DNA of 8,281 bases from Dehalococcoidia bacterium (GCA_009838385.1 VXRS01000101.1:1-8281), one strand, 5' to 3'. Shown: positions 1 to 6,890, numbered from the stretch's first letter. Notes: generated from the sequence alone by a model not told the origin. Program-made: numbers and translations.

Positions 1-242
1 AGGTTCTGGAAGTCGAACCCGTGCCGCTCCCCCGTGATTCCATCCCCGCCGCCCGGTCTTGGCGGCAGCTCGATCTTGATCACATCCGCGCCCCAGTCCG
101 CGAGCTGGCGCGCGCACGTCGGCCCCGCCCGCGCCCGCGTCAGGTCGAGTGCGCGAATCCCTTCGAGCGGCAGCCCGGATGTGCCCACGACGCCTCCGGC
201 GCCGATCCTACGCGCGACCGGCCCCCTTGTGCCGCTGGACAT
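1..242 (-). CDS. CaiB/BaiF (class III) CoA-transferase, N-terminal part, cut by window edge
   Basis: Reading the minus strand from an ATG at 240-242 gives 80 open codons to the left edge with no stop. After a variable lead come the residues [20 protein letters not shown] and then [20 protein letters not shown]. This is the characteristic opening of family III CoA-transferases (CaiB/BaiF, formyl-CoA and succinyl-CoA transferase group): the first beta strand, the AGP turn, then [12 protein letters not shown] of the Rossmann-like fold. Such enzymes move CoA between organic acids in the cytoplasm. The catalytic Asp and the rest of the roughly 400-residue protein lie outside the window, so substrate and integrity cannot be judged. 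The start is uncertain: a GTG at 186-188, preceded by GGAGG four bases upstream, would remove 18 residues and fit family starts better. The gene diverges from the CMD-like gene at 295. Confidence 0.85.
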   Translation of the reverse strand, partial: MSSGTRGPVARRIGAGGVVGTSGLPLEGIRALDLTRARAGPTCARQLADWGADVIKIELPPRPGGGDGITGERHGFDFQN

Positions 243-294
243 CGCGCGAGCGATCCCGTCTGCTTGCGCCACCACCAACCGCAGGAGCAACCCT
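243..294. promoter_or_regulatory. Short divergent intergenic region between CoA-transferase and CMD-like genes
   Basis: These 52 bases separate two head-to-head genes and should hold the start signals for both. The clear element is a Shine-Dalgarno sequence AGGAG at 283-287, seven bases before the ATG at 295, which fixes the start of the rightward gene. No convincing -35/-10 pair is visible on either strand, and the CoA-transferase ATG has only a weak GGGA upstream. Confidence 0.5.
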
Positions 295-852
295 ATGCGC
301 CTCCCCACCCTCGACGAGCAAAGCCTCAACGCCGACCAGTCCGCGGTAGTCGATGCCATTCGCAGCGGCCCCCGCGGCCCCCGCGCCGGCGCCACCACGG
401 GACCGTTCGGCGTCTGGCTCTACAGCCCGAACTTTGCGAACCCCGCTCAGGAGCTCGGCGCCCACTGCCGCTTCGGCGCCGCCCTCCCCCGAGATGTCTC
501 CGAGTTCGCCATCATCCTCACGGCGAAGCGCTGGCGCGCCCAGTTCGAGTTCTGGGCGCACGCCCGCATTGCCATCGAAGAGGGCATCCCCGAGTCCGTC
601 GTGGAAGCCGTCCGCACGGGCGCTCCGCTTCAGCTCGACCGTGCGGATCTCGCCCTCGTCCACCGCCTCGTGACCGAGTACTTCGAGACCAGCCGCGTGT
701 CTGCCGGCACCTTCCAGGAAGCGCTCGATACCTTCGGCGAGACCGGCCTCGTCGACCTGGTCGGCACGGTCGGCTACTACGGCCTCGTCTCCGCCACGCT
801 CAACGTGTTCGAGGTGGAGCTGCCCCCCGGTGTGGAGGAGCCCCTGGCGTAA
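295..852 (+). CDS. Carboxymuconolactone decarboxylase (CMD/AhpD-like) family protein
   Basis: A 185-residue protein starting at an ATG with AGGAG seven bases upstream. The open frame extends further left, but that part overlaps the CoA-transferase and has no family resemblance. The core from about residue 50 to 170 fits the CMD family: an [12 protein letters not shown] segment (E70), then [20 protein letters not shown] (H89) and a C-terminal helix rich in Gly and Val, as in [20 protein letters not shown]. The CxxC redox pair of true AhpD peroxidase partners is absent; the only Cys is C58. This favours a PcaC-like or uncharacterised CMD protein over a peroxidase component. Relatives of this longer type often sit beside CoA-transferases and acyl-CoA dehydrogenases in degradation clusters, as here. 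The reaction is unknown. The gene ends nine bases before the convergent LLM gene. Confidence 0.85.
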   Translation: MRLPTLDEQSLNADQSAVVDAIRSGPRGPRAGATTGPFGVWLYSPNFANPAQELGAHCRFGAALPRDVSEFAIILTAKRWRAQFEFWAHARIAIEEGIPESVVEAVRTGAPLQLDRADLALVHRLVTEYFETSRVSAGTFQEALDTFGETGLVDLVGTVGYYGLVSATLNVFEVELPPGVEEPLA

Positions 853-860
853 GGCGCTCC
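837..860. terminator. Weak hairpin between convergent genes
   Basis: GGAGCCCC at 837-844 can pair with GGCGCTCC at 853-860 (seven pairs and one C-C mismatch) around an eight-base loop that contains the TAA stop of the CMD-like gene. No T-run follows on either strand, so this is at best an imperfect bidirectional terminator for the two converging genes. Confidence 0.25.
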
Positions 861-861
861 C

Positions 862-1695
862 CTACAGCCGGTCGAGCGCCGCCCGCGCTCCGTGCAGCGC
901 CTCGAGGTGGCCGGCAGTGTCGAGTCCCACGCCCAGCGTGCGCAGGCACAGGTGCGTGACTCCCGTATCGCGCCACGCCTCCACCTCTGCCAGCCACTCC
1001 GCCTCCGACTTCCCCACGATCTGCACCGCGCTCTCCGACCCCAGACCCGCCGGGTCGCGCCCCGCCGCCTCCGCCTCCGCTGAAACGGCCTCGCGCACAG
1101 CCCCGTAGGCATCCGGCGCCATCAGCGCGAACCACCCGTCCGAGAGCCGCCCGATCCGTCGCAGCACCGACGCACCCGGCTCCCGCGCCCCGCCGATCCA
1201 GATCGGGATCGGTTGCTGAACCGGCAGCGGGTTGATCCGCTCTCCGGCCAGTCGGTCCCAGCGCCCCTCGAACGTCACCGCCTCCTCCGTCCACAGCCGC
1301 CGCAGCACCTCAATCTGCTCGTCGCAGCGCCGCCCCCGCGTGTGGAAGTCCTGCCCGAACGCCGCGTAGTCCTCGGCGCGGGCACCCACGCCTACCCCGA
1401 ACCGCAGCCGCCCGCCGCTCAGCTGGTCGATTTCGGCCGCCTGCTTCGCCACCACCACCGTCTGCCGCGTCGGCAGCACGATCACCGACGGCACCAGTTC
1501 GATCTTCTCCGTGTGCGCCGCCACCCAGGCCAGCAGCGTGAGTGGCTCGTGCACGTGGTCGACCCCCACCGCCGCCACCCGGTCGGGCACGCGCAAGTGC
1601 GTGAACCCGAGCTCCTCCGCCTCCCGCGCGAACTGCGCCATGCCGTCGTGGTCGTCCTGCAGGTCCCTCACGGGAATCGAAATGCCAATCCTCAT
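862..1695 (-). CDS. LLM class F420-dependent oxidoreductase (luciferase-like)
   Basis: A 277-residue protein with the bacterial luciferase-like (LLM) TIM-barrel pattern. The N-terminal strand MRIGISIPVRD is followed by QFAREAEELGFTHLRVPDRV (residues 21-40). The family motif LSGGRLRFGVGVG lies at 92-104, then RCDEQIEVLRRLW at 123-135 and PIWIGGA at 164-170. This pattern matches the probable F420-dependent oxidoreductases of the TIGR03619 type. Members use reduced F420, or sometimes FMN, to reduce or oxygenate organic substrates in the cytoplasm; the cofactor cannot be proved from sequence alone. The ATG at 1693-1695 is preceded by a purine-rich AAGGGGA about seven bases upstream, and translation begins directly with the first barrel strand, so the start is secure. 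It is transcribed alone on its strand and converges with the CMD-like gene. Confidence 0.9.
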   Translation of the reverse strand: MRIGISIPVRDLQDDHDGMAQFAREAEELGFTHLRVPDRVAAVGVDHVHEPLTLLAWVAAHTEKIELVPSVIVLPTRQTVVVAKQAAEIDQLSGGRLRFGVGVGARAEDYAAFGQDFHTRGRRCDEQIEVLRRLWTEEAVTFEGRWDRLAGERINPLPVQQPIPIWIGGAREPGASVLRRIGRLSDGWFALMAPDAYGAVREAVSAEAEAAGRDPAGLGSESAVQIVGKSEAEWLAEVEAWRDTGVTHLCLRTLGVGLDTAGHLEALHGARAALDRL

Positions 1696-1723
1696 GCTGT
1701 TTCCCCTTCGCCCGTTACCAGGC

Positions 1724-1755
1724 CGCCCCCTTTGGCGGGAACTCCGCTGGGGGCG
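1724..1755. repeat. GC-rich inverted repeat upstream of LLM gene
   Basis: CGCCCCC at 1724-1730 is the reverse complement of GGGGGCG at 1749-1755. An inner GCGG (1735-1738) and CCGC (1744-1747) can pair as well. It sits 29 bases upstream of the LLM start codon and about the same distance before the small membrane ORF on the other strand. It could be an operator or a leader hairpin, or chance in GC-rich DNA. Confidence 0.35.
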
Positions 1756-1781
1756 TCTCGCTTTGTATAGACTCCCCTCCG

Positions 1782-2147
1782 GTGCGTAAAGCCATGCCCC
1801 TCCTCAAGGGCCTTGCGATCGTCCTGCTCGTTCTGGCTGAAGCCTTCTGGATCCTCGTCCTCTGCATAGCCGTGTTCGGGAATGGGGCCACCCTCTTCGA
1901 CCTCAGGTGGTGGGCAGTCCTGCTCACCGTGGTCAGCATCTTCGTCTTCTGGTACCTCGTATTCGCCCTGATCCGGACCCTATGGCGCGGGTTCCGCCGT
2001 CCCGACTTCCTCCCGCACGGCGAGGGCAGCGATGCTCCTACAGATCAAAGTCGATCTCGAGATGCTGGAGGCCCCGCACCCCGCCCCGCCCAGGCGGCGG
2101 GAACGCGATCCCCTCGTTCGGCACGTCCGCCAGGCGCGGGTTCTTGA
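1782..2147 (+). CDS. Small predicted membrane protein with two transmembrane helices
   Basis: The frame from GTG 1782 (or ATG 1794) encodes up to 121 residues. Two strongly hydrophobic stretches, about residues 8-33 and 43-66, are separated by a short NGATLFD-type loop. Lys and Arg before the first helix and Arg-rich RTLWRGFRRP after the second suggest a helical hairpin with both ends in the cytoplasm. The alternation of hydrophobic and basic segments looks like a genuine membrane protein. From about residue 86 the frame runs antisense over the last 36 codons of the P450 gene and becomes a low-complexity Pro/Arg/Ala/Gly tail, so the natural protein may be shorter or the stop has been lost. 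No good Shine-Dalgarno is visible before either start. I do not recognise the family, and no function can be assigned. Confidence 0.5.
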   Translation: MRKAMPLLKGLAIVLLVLAEAFWILVLCIAVFGNGATLFDLRWWAVLLTVVSIFVFWYLVFALIRTLWRGFRRPDFLPHGEGSDAPTDQSRSRDAGGPAPRPAQAAGTRSPRSARPPGAGS

Positions 2148-3357
2148 GCCGGTCCAGCAGGATGCGGGACGAGATCACCGACTCCTGACGGGCCAGCGCG
2201 TACCCCAGGCAGAAGTGCGTCTCCTGCCCGAACCCGAGGTGGCTCGCCACGCCGTCCTTCCAGTACCCCGTCCGCAGTTCCTTCCCGAAATACAGGTCGT
2301 CGCGGAAGATGTTGAAGGCTTCGGGGTCCTTGAAGATGCGCTCGTCGCGATTCCCCGAGCCGAGCCCCAGCCACGCCGTCGCCCCGACCGGCAGCACCCG
2401 CCCGTGGATCTCCACCTCGACCTTGGTCCGCCGCCGCTGCCAGTGATTCGACCCATCGAACCGCAGCATCTCCGTGAACACCCGGTCCATCAGCTCCGGG
2501 TCGTCGCGAACCGCCTCGTACTGCTCGTAGTTCCGCAGCAGGTTCCACCACATCGCGTCGATCGCCTTGTGCGTCGTGTCGCCTCCGCCGACCAGCAGCA
2601 GCGCCACGTACCCGCGCATCTGGTCCCGCGTCATCTTCGCGCCGTCCTTCTCCGCGTGGCAGAACACGGACAACAGGTCGTCGCGGGGCTCCGCGATGCG
2701 CTCGTCGAACAGCGGGTCCAGGTAGGCGAAGAGCTCGTCTCGCGCCGCCACCCCTCGGCGGAAGTGCGCCCGACCGTAGCCGTTCCCGGCGAAGAGCCGG
2801 TCGTAGACCGCCTCGAAGTAGTCGTTGTCCTCCTCCGGGAGCCCCAGCATCCCCGCGATCACCCGGATCGGGAAGCGCTCGCTGAACTGCGAGACCAGCT
2901 CCACCTGGCCCCCCGCCCTCAGCCCCGCCTTCTGGTCCGCCCGCGCCTTCTCCATGAAGTCGTCGATGATCTTCGTCGCGATCCGCTCGATCAGCGGCAC
3001 CCGCCTCTCCAGCCGCTTCCCCACGAACTCCCCCGCCACGATGCCCCGCAGCCAGATGTAGTCCTGCCCCTCCCCCAGGTCGTTCAGCGTGAACCCCATC
3101 GTCGAGTCCGAGCCGAACTTGTGCTTTCCGTGCGGGTCGTAGGTCGCCCGCGTGAACCGCTCGTTGTCCTTGTAGATCGCCCAGATGTCCTCGTACCGCG
3201 AGATGATCCAGCGGTTCTGGAACTTGTCCTGATAGGCCGGCTCGTACTCGCGCAGCCGCTTGTAGATCGGGAACGGGTCGATCCGGAACTCGTCCGTGAC
3301 GAACTCGCCCGGTTCGATCAGGCTCGGGTCGGCTGTGAGCTGTTGGCTACTGGCCAT
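2038..3357 (-). CDS. Cytochrome P450
   Basis: A 439-residue soluble bacterial-type P450 with no membrane anchor. Landmarks: WLRGIVAGEF around 102-111 (C-helix region), I-helix oxygen-activation motif GGGDTT at 257-262, K-helix E296-x-x-R299, and heme-ligand loop FGQETHFCLG at 376-385 with Cys383 as thiolate ligand and H381 for the heme propionate. The usual small residue after FGx is Glu379 here. The enzyme would insert oxygen into an organic substrate using electrons from ferredoxin and its reductase, neither of which is in the window. The ATG at 3355-3357 has GGAG six bases upstream. No other plausible start lies nearby, and the same frame stays open upstream only as a GC-rich artefact. The first nine or so codons (MASSQQLTA) are encoded by a heptad-repeat arm. 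It lies 86 bases downstream of the GMC gene on the same strand, consistent with co-transcription. Confidence 0.95.
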   Translation of the reverse strand: MASSQQLTADPSLIEPGEFVTDEFRIDPFPIYKRLREYEPAYQDKFQNRWIISRYEDIWAIYKDNERFTRATYDPHGKHKFGSDSTMGFTLNDLGEGQDYIWLRGIVAGEFVGKRLERRVPLIERIATKIIDDFMEKARADQKAGLRAGGQVELVSQFSERFPIRVIAGMLGLPEEDNDYFEAVYDRLFAGNGYGRAHFRRGVAARDELFAYLDPLFDERIAEPRDDLLSVFCHAEKDGAKMTRDQMRGYVALLLVGGGDTTHKAIDAMWWNLLRNYEQYEAVRDDPELMDRVFTEMLRFDGSNHWQRRRTKVEVEIHGRVLPVGATAWLGLGSGNRDERIFKDPEAFNIFRDDLYFGKELRTGYWKDGVASHLGFGQETHFCLGYALARQESVISSRILLDRLKNPRLADVPNEGIAFPPPGRGGVRGLQHLEIDFDL

Positions 3358-3430
3358 TGCGGGCTCCGCGCCGCATGGTACTCCAGCGCCCCGCCCCTCG
3401 GGCGGGGACTGACAGCCAGTAGCCAACAGC
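3332..3430. repeat. Heptad-repeat inverted element, copy A, spanning the P450 start
   Basis: The left arm holds four consecutive 7-mers, GCTGTGA GCTGTTG and GCTACTG GCCATTG (3332-3359). The right arm holds three in inverse orientation: TGACAGC, CAGTAGC and CAACAGC (3410-3430). Sixteen bases are perfectly complementary between the arms: GCTGTTGGCTACTGGC at 3339-3354 and its reverse complement at 3415-3430. The core contains a second perfect hairpin, CCCCGCCC (3389-3396), loop CTC, GGGCGGGG (3400-3407). The left arm encodes the N-terminus of the P450, and the core carries its ribosome binding site and start codon. A related element lies at 6802-6890, so this is a dispersed family rather than a chance palindrome. 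Confidence 0.8.
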
Positions 3431-3443
3431 CGCGCGAAGCGCG
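3431..3443. repeat. Small perfect hairpin at the end of the GMC gene
   Basis: CGCGC (3431-3435) and GCGCG (3439-3443) flank a GAA triloop immediately after the GMC stop codon and abut the right arm of the heptad element. There is no T-run, so termination between the GMC and P450 genes is not indicated. Confidence 0.4.
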
Positions 3444-4955
3444 CTAGCGTTCCTGGCGAATCAGCTCCGCGACCCGCTCCCCGATCATGATGCACGTCAG
3501 GTTCGTGTTCGCCCGCACGATTTCCGGCATGATCGAGGCGTCCACTACCCGCAGCCCCTCCACCCCGTGGACCCGGCACTGCGCGTCCACCACCGCCCCT
3601 GGATCGCTCGCCGGACCCATCTTCGCCGTCCCGACCGGGTGGAAGTTGTGCGACCCGTTCGCCCGCACGTAGGCGTCGAGCGCGTCGTTGTCCGCCAGCA
3701 CCTCCGCCGAGGGCGTCTCCAGCCCCTCCGCGTACTGCGCGATCGCCGGATGCTCCCCCATCCGCTGCGAGAGCTGCAGCCCCTCCCGAAGCCGGCGCAC
3801 GTCGGCATCTTCCTCGTCGGAAAAGAAGTTCAGCTCGATCCCCGGTTGTGCGCGGTAATCGGCGCTCTCGAAGTGCAGCTGCCCGCGCGACTTCGGCCGT
3901 TGCAAGATCACCAGCAGGGCAAAGTTCCCTTCCCGCCCCGGGAAGTGGTTCACCATGTAGATCTGCATGTCGTTCGTCTCGCCGCCACTTGCGGTGTAGC
4001 GCAGCATCGTCTGCACGGGCGGGTCCGGTATCACGGACACCCCCGGCTTCGACCGCCATACCACCGAGCAGAGGGGGTGGTCGATCAGGTTGCGGCCTAC
4101 CCCCGGCAGCTCCCGCACCAGCGTCGCCCCTACCGCCTCCACATCCTCCCGCGCCCCGATCCCCGACCGCACCAGGATCGGCGGCGACATGATCGCCCCC
4201 GCCGACAGCACGACGTTTCGCCCGCGAACAGTCTGCATCTCGCCGTCCGAGTCGACCTCTACCCCTGTTACCCGCCCGTCCTCCGTCAGGACCCGGTTCA
4301 CGAGACAGCCGCCCCGGATCGTCAGGTTCAGCCGGTGCCGGATGGGCTCCAGGTACGCCATCGCCGTCGAGATGCGCGTGTCGGCGTTGCGGTTCTGCGC
4401 CATCGGGCTGATGCCCGTCGCTTCGGGGTCGTTGAAGTCTTCCGCGTAGGGGAAGCCGAACTCCTGGCAGACCTCGATGAACGCCTGCCCCGGCCGCCGC
4501 ATCTCGTCCGGGCGCCAGCGCACGATCGGCAGCGGTCCGCTCTTCCCGTGGAAGTCCCCGGATGCGTCCAGGTCGTTCTCGAGCCTCCGGAAGAAGGGCA
4601 GGCAGTCTTCCCACGACCACCCTTCGTTCCCCAGCGCCGCCCACTCGTCGAAGTCCTCCGGCGTGCCCCGGATCGCGAGCGTGCCGTTCACCGCCGACGA
4701 GCCGCCCATCACTCGCCCGCGCGGGTAGTAGACCTCCCGGTCCGGAGTCGCGTTCGCCGTGAATCCCCAGTCGTGATCGACCACCGACACGCGGTGCGCG
4801 TAGCGCAGGTCGTGCGGAGTTGCGTCGGTCGTGGTGTAGTCCGGTCCCGCCTCCAGCAGCAGCACCGACCGGTCCGCGTCTTCGCTCAGGCGCGCCGCCA
4901 ATGCCGCCCCCGACGACCCCGCCCCAACCACGATGTAGTCGTAGACCGTGCTCAC
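3444..4955 (-). CDS. GMC family FAD-dependent oxidoreductase (choline/alcohol dehydrogenase-like)
   Basis: A 503-residue flavoprotein of the glucose-methanol-choline family. The FAD-binding Rossmann motif is VVGAGSSGAALAARL (9-23), with LLEAG at 33-37. GMC signature 1 is GRVMGGSSAVN (80-90) and signature 2 is GAIMSPPILVRSGIG (253-267). The C-terminal catalytic region carries H439 in NFHPVGTAKMG and N483 in ANTNLTCIMIGE, so the His/Asn pair is present. Such enzymes oxidise alcohols to aldehydes and pass electrons to oxygen or another acceptor; the substrate is not predictable. No signal peptide is seen. Start choice: GTG 4953-4955 puts three residues before YDYIVVG, as in relatives. TTG 4962-4964, nine bases after GGAGG, is a real alternative and adds three residues; ATG 4986-4988 is also in frame. 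It is divergent from the CocE gene and probably leads the P450. Confidence 0.95.
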   Translation of the reverse strand: MSTVYDYIVVGAGSSGAALAARLSEDADRSVLLLEAGPDYTTTDATPHDLRYAHRVSVVDHDWGFTANATPDREVYYPRGRVMGGSSAVNGTLAIRGTPEDFDEWAALGNEGWSWEDCLPFFRRLENDLDASGDFHGKSGPLPIVRWRPDEMRRPGQAFIEVCQEFGFPYAEDFNDPEATGISPMAQNRNADTRISTAMAYLEPIRHRLNLTIRGGCLVNRVLTEDGRVTGVEVDSDGEMQTVRGRNVVLSAGAIMSPPILVRSGIGAREDVEAVGATLVRELPGVGRNLIDHPLCSVVWRSKPGVSVIPDPPVQTMLRYTASGGETNDMQIYMVNHFPGREGNFALLVILQRPKSRGQLHFESADYRAQPGIELNFFSDEEDADVRRLREGLQLSQRMGEHPAIAQYAEGLETPSAEVLADNDALDAYVRANGSHNFHPVGTAKMGPASDPGAVVDAQCRVHGVEGLRVVDASIMPEIVRANTNLTCIMIGERVAELIRQER

Positions 4956-5055
4956 GGCGCGCAAGCATACCGGCCTCCTCGACCTCATTGACAAGGGCGA
5001 GGACGCCGCTGACCATTCCGCCCACCAGCCCCCCGAACCCGAGAGAGGTGCCTCA
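4956..5055. promoter_or_regulatory. Divergent promoter region between GMC and CocE genes
   Basis: A 100-base head-to-head gap. On the plus strand a perfect -35 hexamer TTGACA lies at 4988-4993, and 17 bases later GACCAT (5011-5016) matches only half of a -10 consensus, so a rightward promoter is possible but unproven. AGAGAGG near 5042-5048, seven bases before the ATG at 5056, is the CocE ribosome binding site. On the minus strand GGAGG near 4975 is spaced for the TTG start of the GMC gene rather than its GTG. Confidence 0.4.
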
Positions 5056-6792
5056 ATGGCCGACCGAATCGAAGGCGTGACCGTCGACGAGAACGTGATG
5101 ATCCCGATGCGCGACGGCGTCAGCCTCCAGGCCGATGTCTACCGCCCCTCCGGCCCCGGCAAGTTCCCTACCCTCGTCTCCCGCACTCCCTACGGCCGCA
5201 CCGCCCTCGGCCCCCTCGTCATGGCCGACTTCTGGACCGCCCAAGGCTACGCCGTCGTCACCCAGGACACCCGCGCACGCTTCGGCTCCGAGGGCGACGT
5301 GTACGAACCCCACGTCAACGAAGCGCTCGACGGCTACGACACCATCGAGTGGGCTGCCGCCCAGCCATGGTCGACCGGCTCCGTCGGCACCTACGGCCAG
5401 TCCTACCTGGCCGCCGTCCAGTACATGGTCGCGGGCGAGTCCCCGCCCTCGCTGAAGGCGCAGATGCCTGTCTCCGGTTCCACCGACTTCAAGCAGAGCT
5501 GGATCTATCACAGCGGCGGCGCCTTCGAGCACGGTTGGATGGCCGCCTACGCCACCTCCAAGGCGCGCGACACCGCCCGCCGCCTCGGCCTCGACCCCGA
5601 CCTCCCCGAGCTCGAGTCCGAGCTCGCCCCGGCCGACGGCTTCCGCCCCCTCCTCGAGCACTCCGCCCGCGAGATGCCCATGACCGCCTGGGCCGACCGC
5701 CTCTCCACGATCGCGCCCTACTTCGCCGACTACCTCGCCAACCCCGACGACGGCCCCCACTGGTGGAACATCAACCTTCGCCGTCGCTTCCACGAGGTCA
5801 ACCAGCCGATGTACCACGTCGGCTCCTGGTACGACATCTTCGAGGAGGGCGCCCTCGAGGGGTACAGCGGCATCACCGCCCGTGGTGGCGAGCACGCCCG
5901 CCCCAACCAGAAGCTGTTGATGGGCCCCTGGGGCCATATCGGCTACACGGTCCCCACCACCGGTGGCTGCGGCGATCTCGACTTCGGCCCGAACGCCGCC
6001 ATCGAGCTCAAGGAGGAGCAGCTCCGCTGGTTCGATTACTGGCTCAAGGGCGAGGACACCGGGATCATGGACGACCCTCCCGTTCGCATCTTCGTCATGG
6101 GCGACAACGTCTGGCGCGAGGAGAACGAGTGGCCCCTCGCCCGCACCGTCTACACGCCCTGGTACCTGCACAGCGACGGCGGCGCCAACACCCTCAATGG
6201 CGATGGCGCCCTCAGCCCTGACGCCCCCGGCAACGAGCGCCCCGACACCTTCGTGTACGACCCCGACGACCCCGTCCCCACGCTCGGCGGCAACAACCTC
6301 ATCACGCCCCCCGGCGTCTTCGACCAGACTCCCGCCGAGCAGCGCGGCGATGTCCTCTGCTACACCAGCGAGCCCCTCGCGAAGGAGCTTGAGGTCACCG
6401 GCCCCATCTCCGTCACCCTCTGGGCCACGAGCAGCGCTATCGACACCGACTTCACCGCCAAGCTCTGCGACGTGCGCCCCGACGGCTACGTCCAGAACCT
6501 CCAGGACGGCATCATCCGCGCTCGCTACCGCAACTCCCTGTTGGAACAGGAGATGATGACCCCCGGCCAGTCCTACGAGTTCACCATCGACCTCTGGGCC
6601 ACGAGCCACGTCTTCAAGCCCGGCCACCGCATCCGCCTCGACATCAGCTCCTCGAACTTTCCCCACTTCGACCGCAACCCCAACACCGGCAACCCCATCC
6701 ACACCGAGACGGAGCTGGTCCCTGCCCGGCAGACCGTCTTCCACGACGTCAACCGCCCCTCCTGCATCACCCTCCCCGTCATCCCGCGCTGA
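5056..6792 (+). CDS. CocE/NonD family hydrolase (X-Pro dipeptidyl-peptidase S15-like)
   Basis: A 578-residue protein, the usual length for cocaine-esterase-like (CocE/NonD) hydrolases. The alpha/beta-hydrolase part (about 12-295) begins VMIPMRDGVSLQADVYRP, carries TPYGR (Y46 is the likely oxyanion-hole Tyr), and DTRARFGSEG at 71-80. The nucleophile elbow is GQSYLA (S116). The probable acid is D260 in GSWYDIF and the base is H294 in GPWGHIG, so the triad is complete. Residues 320-570 match the C-terminal jelly-roll domain (PF08530), with VTLWATSSAIDTDFTAKLCD and KPGHRIRLDISSSNFPHFDRN. Family members cleave esters or acyl amides, including cocaine and glutaryl-cephalosporins; the substrate here is unknown. 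No signal peptide, so cytoplasmic. The ATG has AGAGAGG seven bases upstream; the frame is open further upstream, but without family sequence. Confidence 0.93.
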   Translation: MADRIEGVTVDENVMIPMRDGVSLQADVYRPSGPGKFPTLVSRTPYGRTALGPLVMADFWTAQGYAVVTQDTRARFGSEGDVYEPHVNEALDGYDTIEWAAAQPWSTGSVGTYGQSYLAAVQYMVAGESPPSLKAQMPVSGSTDFKQSWIYHSGGAFEHGWMAAYATSKARDTARRLGLDPDLPELESELAPADGFRPLLEHSAREMPMTAWADRLSTIAPYFADYLANPDDGPHWWNINLRRRFHEVNQPMYHVGSWYDIFEEGALEGYSGITARGGEHARPNQKLLMGPWGHIGYTVPTTGGCGDLDFGPNAAIELKEEQLRWFDYWLKGEDTGIMDDPPVRIFVMGDNVWREENEWPLARTVYTPWYLHSDGGANTLNGDGALSPDAPGNERPDTFVYDPDDPVPTLGGNNLITPPGVFDQTPAEQRGDVLCYTSEPLAKELEVTGPISVTLWATSSAIDTDFTAKLCDVRPDGYVQNLQDGIIRARYRNSLLEQEMMTPGQSYEFTIDLWATSHVFKPGHRIRLDISSSNFPHFDRNPNTGNPIHTETELVPARQTVFHDVNRPSCITLPVIPR

Positions 6793-6801
6793 CGTGCGGA
6801 A

Positions 6802-6890
6802 GCTCTTGGCCATTGGCTATTGGCGTTTCAACCGCTCCGGAGGGGGCGAGGCGGGGACTAGCCACTAGTCACTAGCCACCAGCCACCAGA
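6802..6890. repeat. Heptad-repeat inverted element, copy B, downstream of CocE gene
   Basis: The left arm has three 7-mers, GCTCTTG, GCCATTG and GCTATTG (6802-6822). The right arm has five in the opposite sense: GACTAGC, CACTAGT, CACTAGC, CACCAGC and CACCAGA (6856-6890). The arms are imperfectly complementary: about 14 of 18 positions match between the reverse complement of the left arm and the right arm. The ten bases GGCGGGGACT at 6850-6859 occur identically at the core/right-arm junction of copy A (3401-3410), and the heptad GCCATTG is identical in both left arms. This copy lies between genes, ten bases after the CocE stop. Confidence 0.75.

Noticed and set aside
3332..3430. CRISPR array or transposon ends
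   Set aside because: The units are seven bases long with no spacers and no target-site duplication, and no transposase lies between the arms, so neither a CRISPR array nor a complete insertion sequence is supported.
2032..4991. Two long plus-strand open frames of about 470 codons each (2032-3447 and 3567-4991)
   Set aside because: Both mirror the P450 and GMC genes and are Arg/Pro/His-rich, typical of shadow frames opposite GC-rich coding sequence.
3358..5025. Minus-strand open frame extending the P450 upstream through the GMC gene (about 550 extra codons)
   Set aside because: The extension lies in another frame of a well-supported GMC gene and has skewed Gly/Arg/Ala composition with no P450 or other family features. 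It is an artefact of high GC; the P450 starts at 3357.
5053..6813. 586-codon minus-strand open frame
   Set aside because: It is antisense to the CocE/NonD gene over its full length and rich in Gly, Val, Ala and Glu without recognisable motifs. The plus-strand protein has a full catalytic triad and domain order.
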